Origin: CBFDBF01 sp050291465
Lineage (GTDB): Bacteria > Pseudomonadota > Gammaproteobacteria > Chromatiales > Chromatiaceae
Assembly (NCBI GenBank): GCA_050291465.1
Contig: JBNKJV010000031.1
Coordinates: forward strand, 1 to 16,297
Length of the DNA stretch: 16,297 nucleotides
Direction: 5' to 3'
This document shows, piece by piece, positions 13,465 through 16,297 of this stretch. Made by a program: the position numbers and the translations under genes. The stretch's first letter is position 1. Each line of letters opens with the position of its first letter. The notes beneath the pieces are model-generated. The model was given only the letters and a program-made list of their open reading frames with translations. It ran no database searches and had not been told where the DNA came from.

Positions 13465-14133
13465 TCAATCCGCCGGCAGACCCAACCACTCAAGTATATC
13501 GGAAGGGTGATCAATCTTACCGTCCGCCTGCCATTCTTCCGGTCGGTCATCTTCCCCGAGGTATCCGAACAGGGCGACCAGGGTGGTGGCGCCGGCTTTG
13601 TTCCCGGCCTCGATATCCCGCCTGGCATCCCCCACATAGAGGCACTCGGCCGGGGATCCTCCGGCCAACCGGCAGGCGTGCAGAATCGGTTCCGGATGGG
13701 GTTTACTGTTGCCGGTGGTGTCGCCACTGACGATACAGGCCGCTCGCCGCGTCAGCCCCAACTGTTCCATCAGCGGCTCGGTGAGCCAGGAAGGTTTGTT
13801 GGTGACGATACCCCAGCGGATCTGGTGGTGCTCGAGCTGGTCAATGAGTTCCGCTATACCGGGGAACAGGGTGGTATGGCGGCTGAGGTTCTCCTGATAA
13901 AAGCGCAGCAGGTCCTGCCGCAGGGACTCAAACCCGTCATCTTCAGGTGTCAGACCGAATCCGGTCCGGATCAGGGCCGCACCGCCGTGGGAGACGGCGG
14001 GCCGGATCTTTTCGAACGGCAGCGGTGCCTTGCCATGGAGCTCCAGCGTCCTGTTCAGGGCGTCGGCCAGGTCCGGGGCGGTATCGGCGAAGGTGCCGTC
14101 AAGGTCGAACAGGACGACTTTGATTTCAGCCAT
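13465..14133 (-). CDS. mupP: HAD phosphatase: MurNAc-6-phosphate phosphatase MupP or phosphoglycolate phosphatase Gph
   Basis: This is a 222-residue HAD-superfamily (subfamily IA) phosphatase. The nucleophile Asp10 and general acid Asp12 lie in FDLDGTFADTAPDL. Motif II is VTNKPS, motif III the lysine of SKPHPEP, and motif IV GDARRDIEAG; the cap is helical. Sequence alone allows either Gph (2-phosphoglycolate to glycolate) or MupP (MurNAc-6-P to MurNAc in the AmgK/MurU peptidoglycan recycling route). The position between ubiG and yciK is that of mupP in Pseudomonas as I recall it, so I favour MupP; a name transferred by general similarity would say Gph. The ATG at 14133 lies inside the end of ubiG (8-bp overlap), indicating translational coupling. 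Confidence 0.85.
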   Translation of the reverse strand: MAEIKVVLFDLDGTFADTAPDLADALNRTLELHGKAPLPFEKIRPAVSHGGAALIRTGFGLTPEDDGFESLRQDLLRFYQENLSRHTTLFPGIAELIDQLEHHQIRWGIVTNKPSWLTEPLMEQLGLTRRAACIVSGDTTGNSKPHPEPILHACRLAGGSPAECLYVGDARRDIEAGNKAGATTLVALFGYLGEDDRPEEWQADGKIDHPSDILEWLGLPAD

Positions 14134-14842
14134 TATTCTCTTTACGGCAGGCCACCATGTAGTTTACGTCCACGTCCCGGTCCAGACGATAGGTACCGGT
14201 AAGGGGGTTATAGACCAGGCCGGTGATATCGGTGCTGGTAAGTTCCGCGTCACGCAGCCAGCGGGCGAGTTCGGATGGCTTTATGAACTTGTCGTAATCG
14301 TGGGTTCCTTTCGGCAGCAGGCGCAGAAGATATTCGGCGCCGATGATGGCGAAGAGATAGGATTTCGGATTACGGTTCAGGGTCGAGAAAAACAGCCGGC
14401 CCCCGGGTTTTACCAGCTTGGAGCAGGCGCTTACCACCGAGGAAGGGTCGGGGACGTGCTCCAGCATCTCCATACAGGTGATGATGTCGAACGACTCCGG
14501 CTCTTTCTCCGCCAGTTGTTCAACAGGGATCCGCTGGTAGTCGATATCGAGGCCGGACTCCAGCAGATGCAGGCGCGCCACTTCGAGGGGTGCTTCGCCC
14601 ATATCGATGCCGGTTACCAGCGCCCCTCTTGCGGCCATGCTCTCCGCCAGGATGCCGCCACCGCAGCCCACATCCAGCACCCGCTTACCTTCCAGGCCGG
14701 CAATGCCGTCCACGTAATCCAGGCGCAGTGGATTGATGTCATGCAGGGGTTTGAACTCGCTGCCGGGATCCCACCAGCGGGCGGCAAGTTCCTCGAACTT
14801 GCTGATCTCTTTCTGATCGACGTTGTGGTGATGAGCGCTCAT
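14126..14842 (-). CDS. ubiG: Ubiquinone biosynthesis O-methyltransferase UbiG
   Basis: UbiG performs both O-methylations in ubiquinone synthesis, using S-adenosylmethionine, at the inner membrane surface with the Ubi complex. The 238-residue protein (E. coli 240) has SAM motif I VLDVGCGGG at 55-63, the acidic end of strand 2 in VTGIDMGE, and motif II FDIITCMEMLEHV. The start MSAHHHNVDQKEISKFEELAARWWD is typical. The ATG at 14842 has a CAGG site 8 nt upstream; the longer frame from a TTG at 14890 is rejected. The deaminase gene upstream makes no UbiG substrate, but both proteins deal with by-products of SAM use. The stop overlaps the phosphatase start. Confidence 0.97.
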   Translation of the reverse strand: MSAHHHNVDQKEISKFEELAARWWDPGSEFKPLHDINPLRLDYVDGIAGLEGKRVLDVGCGGGILAESMAARGALVTGIDMGEAPLEVARLHLLESGLDIDYQRIPVEQLAEKEPESFDIITCMEMLEHVPDPSSVVSACSKLVKPGGRLFFSTLNRNPKSYLFAIIGAEYLLRLLPKGTHDYDKFIKPSELARWLRDAELTSTDITGLVYNPLTGTYRLDRDVDVNYMVACRKENNG

Positions 14843-14905
14843 TGGTAGTACCTGAGAATTCCGTGAGGAGATTATACCGGATGTGGCCAAATGGAACCGC
14901 GGAGG

Positions 14906-16219
14906 TTAGGTGCTCCCGATCTTGCGCCCCCACTCCTCGGCGTTTTCACGGATCTTTGCGGCGTTCAGGGTGGTCAACTCGCATTCTTTAACCACCTGTC
15001 TCCCGGCAACCCAGACGTCCGAGACTTTGTTTCGGCCGGTGGCGTAAACCAGTTGTGAGACCGGGTTATATACCGGCTGAGTCTCAATACCGCCCAGGTC
15101 AACGGCCACCATATCCGCTGATTTACCCGCTTCCAGGGAGCCGGTCTCTTCACCGATCCCCAGCGCCTCGGCGCCGTTGATGGTAGCCATTCGCAGTACC
15201 GTGGTCGCGGGTACGGCGCTGGCGTTTTTGGCAACCCCTTTGCCCAGGAGGGCGGCGCTGCGCATCTCGCTGAACATGTCCAGATCGTTGTTGCTGGCGG
15301 CACCATCGGTCCCCAGGGCGACGTTGATACCGACGTCCAGCAGATTCTCCACCGGGCAGAACCCGCTGGCCAGTTTCAGATTGGATTCCGGGCAGTGAAC
15401 CACATGTGCCCCGGATCGGGAAAACAGTTCCACCTCCTGCTCTTCCAGCTGCGTCATATGCACCGCAACCAGGGAGGGCGATAGGAGTCCCAGTTCCTGC
15501 AACCGCTCCATCGGCCGATTTCCGTGCTGTTCCAGGCCCTGCAGGATCTCGTCGCGGGTCTCATGCACATGCATATGGATGGGTATGTTGAGTTCGTCCG
15601 CCAGAGTGCGAATGCGTTCCAGCGGCGCGTCGGAGACGGAGTAAGGGGCGTGCGGGGCGAATGCGGTGTTGATCAGATTGTGGTTGCGGTAGCGGTCATG
15701 GACTTCGACACCGCGGTGAAGGTACTCATCGTGATTCGCGGCCCAGGCGGACGGGAAATCGATCATGATCAACCCGACCACCGCTCTTATTCCCGCTTCA
15801 GCGGAGACCCGCGCCGTTATATCCGGAAAGAAATACATGTCGTTGAAACAGGTAACGCCGCCCCGCAGCATCTCGGCCACCGCCAGCCGGGTGCCGTCAG
15901 CGATAAACTCTTCACTGATCCATCGCTGTTCCGCGGGCCAGATGTGTTCGTTGAGCCATACCATCAGGGGGAGATCGTCGGCCAGGCCCCGCAGGAGGCA
16001 CATGGCGGCATGGGTATGGCTGTTGATGAGTCCGGGGATGACGGCATGGGAGGGAAGCTCATGCTCGCTTGCCGGCGCATATTTCTTGCGGGCCGCATTT
16101 GTCGGCAGGATCTCCAGAATACGGCCACCTTGGATTGCGACCGAGTGATGATCGAGTATGCGGTTGTCGGGATCCACCGGGATCACCCAACGGGCGTGAA
16201 GCAGTGTGTCGATGTTCAA
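14906..16219 (-). CDS. mtaD: TRZ/ATZ-family amidohydrolase, probable MTA/SAH deaminase
   Basis: This is a 437-residue cytosolic metal-dependent amidohydrolase. It probably deaminates 5'-methylthioadenosine (and S-adenosylhomocysteine) to the inosine forms. Metal ligands: H68 and H70 in PGLINSHTHAAM, H217 in IHMHVHET, and D305 in GTDGAASNNDLDM. E220 and H254 complete the usual active site. The start is TTG at 16219: AGGA lies 8 nt before it, the protein begins exactly where the family does, and the first ATG is inside the barrel. It heads a likely operon with ubiG, 63 bp downstream. The ~78 bases upstream to the window edge hold no promoter I trust. Substrate is by family and by recollection of the Pseudomonas gene order (mtaD next to ubiG); other adenosine-like substrates are possible. 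Confidence 0.88.
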   Translation of the reverse strand: MNIDTLLHARWVIPVDPDNRILDHHSVAIQGGRILEILPTNAARKKYAPASEHELPSHAVIPGLINSHTHAAMCLLRGLADDLPLMVWLNEHIWPAEQRWISEEFIADGTRLAVAEMLRGGVTCFNDMYFFPDITARVSAEAGIRAVVGLIMIDFPSAWAANHDEYLHRGVEVHDRYRNHNLINTAFAPHAPYSVSDAPLERIRTLADELNIPIHMHVHETRDEILQGLEQHGNRPMERLQELGLLSPSLVAVHMTQLEEQEVELFSRSGAHVVHCPESNLKLASGFCPVENLLDVGINVALGTDGAASNNDLDMFSEMRSAALLGKGVAKNASAVPATTVLRMATINGAEALGIGEETGSLEAGKSADMVAVDLGGIETQPVYNPVSQLVYATGRNKVSDVWVAGRQVVKECELTTLNAAKIRENAEEWGRKIGST

Positions 16220-16297
16220 ATTATTTTTCCTGATTCTTCCGCAGCAGGGAGGATTCTGTAAAGGTAATGGTAAAAACCTGCCTCAGAACGCCTCACG

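Noticed and set aside
14030..14848. 272-codon plus-strand frame
   Set aside because: It is antisense to ubiG and the start of the phosphatase gene; a codon-bias shadow.
1..16297. tRNA or rRNA genes, CRISPR arrays, transposases, phage genes
   Set aside because: Scanned by eye on both strands; nothing with the required structure or motifs was found. Small RNAs cannot be excluded without transcript data.

Overview
This is about 16.3 kb of a gammaproteobacterial chromosome, and every convincing gene is on the minus strand. Two conserved neighbourhoods point to the class. The set rluE – mnmA – hflD – purB follows the E. coli order, without nudJ. The set mtaD – ubiG – mupP/gph – yciK is the order I recall from Pseudomonas. 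The moderate-to-high GC content, the two c-di-GMP enzymes and the PhnD-like sensor protein fit a free-living or sulfur-oxidiser-type gammaproteobacterium. I cannot name the genus from sequence alone.

Layout, read in the direction of transcription (right to left). (1) 16219-12628 is a probable operon: an MTA/SAH deaminase-type amidohydrolase (TTG start), ubiG, a HAD phosphatase (MupP/Gph; its start overlaps the ubiG stop by 8 bp) and a YciK-like SDR. A 15-bp perfect hairpin containing the SDR stop codon closes it. (2) 12495-11560 is a soluble GGDEF diguanylate cyclase preceded by a very good sigma-54 promoter candidate. (3) 11490-10942 is rluE with its own TATAAT box. (4) 10748-8346 holds a secreted protein of unknown function with a possible Cys-His-Asp triad, then mnmA and hflD (ATGA overlap). 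The first gene has a near-consensus sigma-70 promoter so close to its ATG that the mRNA may be leaderless. (5) 8276-7749 is a small lipoprotein with amphipathic LEA-like repeats. (6) 7628-6261 is purB, with an extended -10 promoter and a downstream intrinsic terminator.

(7) 5919-4446 is an accessory cassette: a 25-codon proline-rich small ORF, a PLD-like/DUF protein and a miniature secretin-like protein. (8) 4320-3502 is an MscS-type channel with its own promoter and a strong terminator. (9) 3342-382 is a periplasmic PhnD-like binding protein, followed 30 bp later and in the same frame by a membrane HAMP-GGDEF-EAL protein; together they look like a ligand-sensing c-di-GMP module. (10) 1-381 is non-coding and begins with a run of hairpins resembling an interspersed repeat.

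Housekeeping functions (purine synthesis, tRNA and rRNA modification, ubiquinone, peptidoglycan and nucleoside salvage) sit beside envelope and signalling genes. The least explained items are the binding-protein/GGDEF-EAL pair, the mini-secretin cassette, and the secreted protein sitting where E. coli has nudJ. I saw no tRNA, rRNA, CRISPR array, transposase or phage gene.
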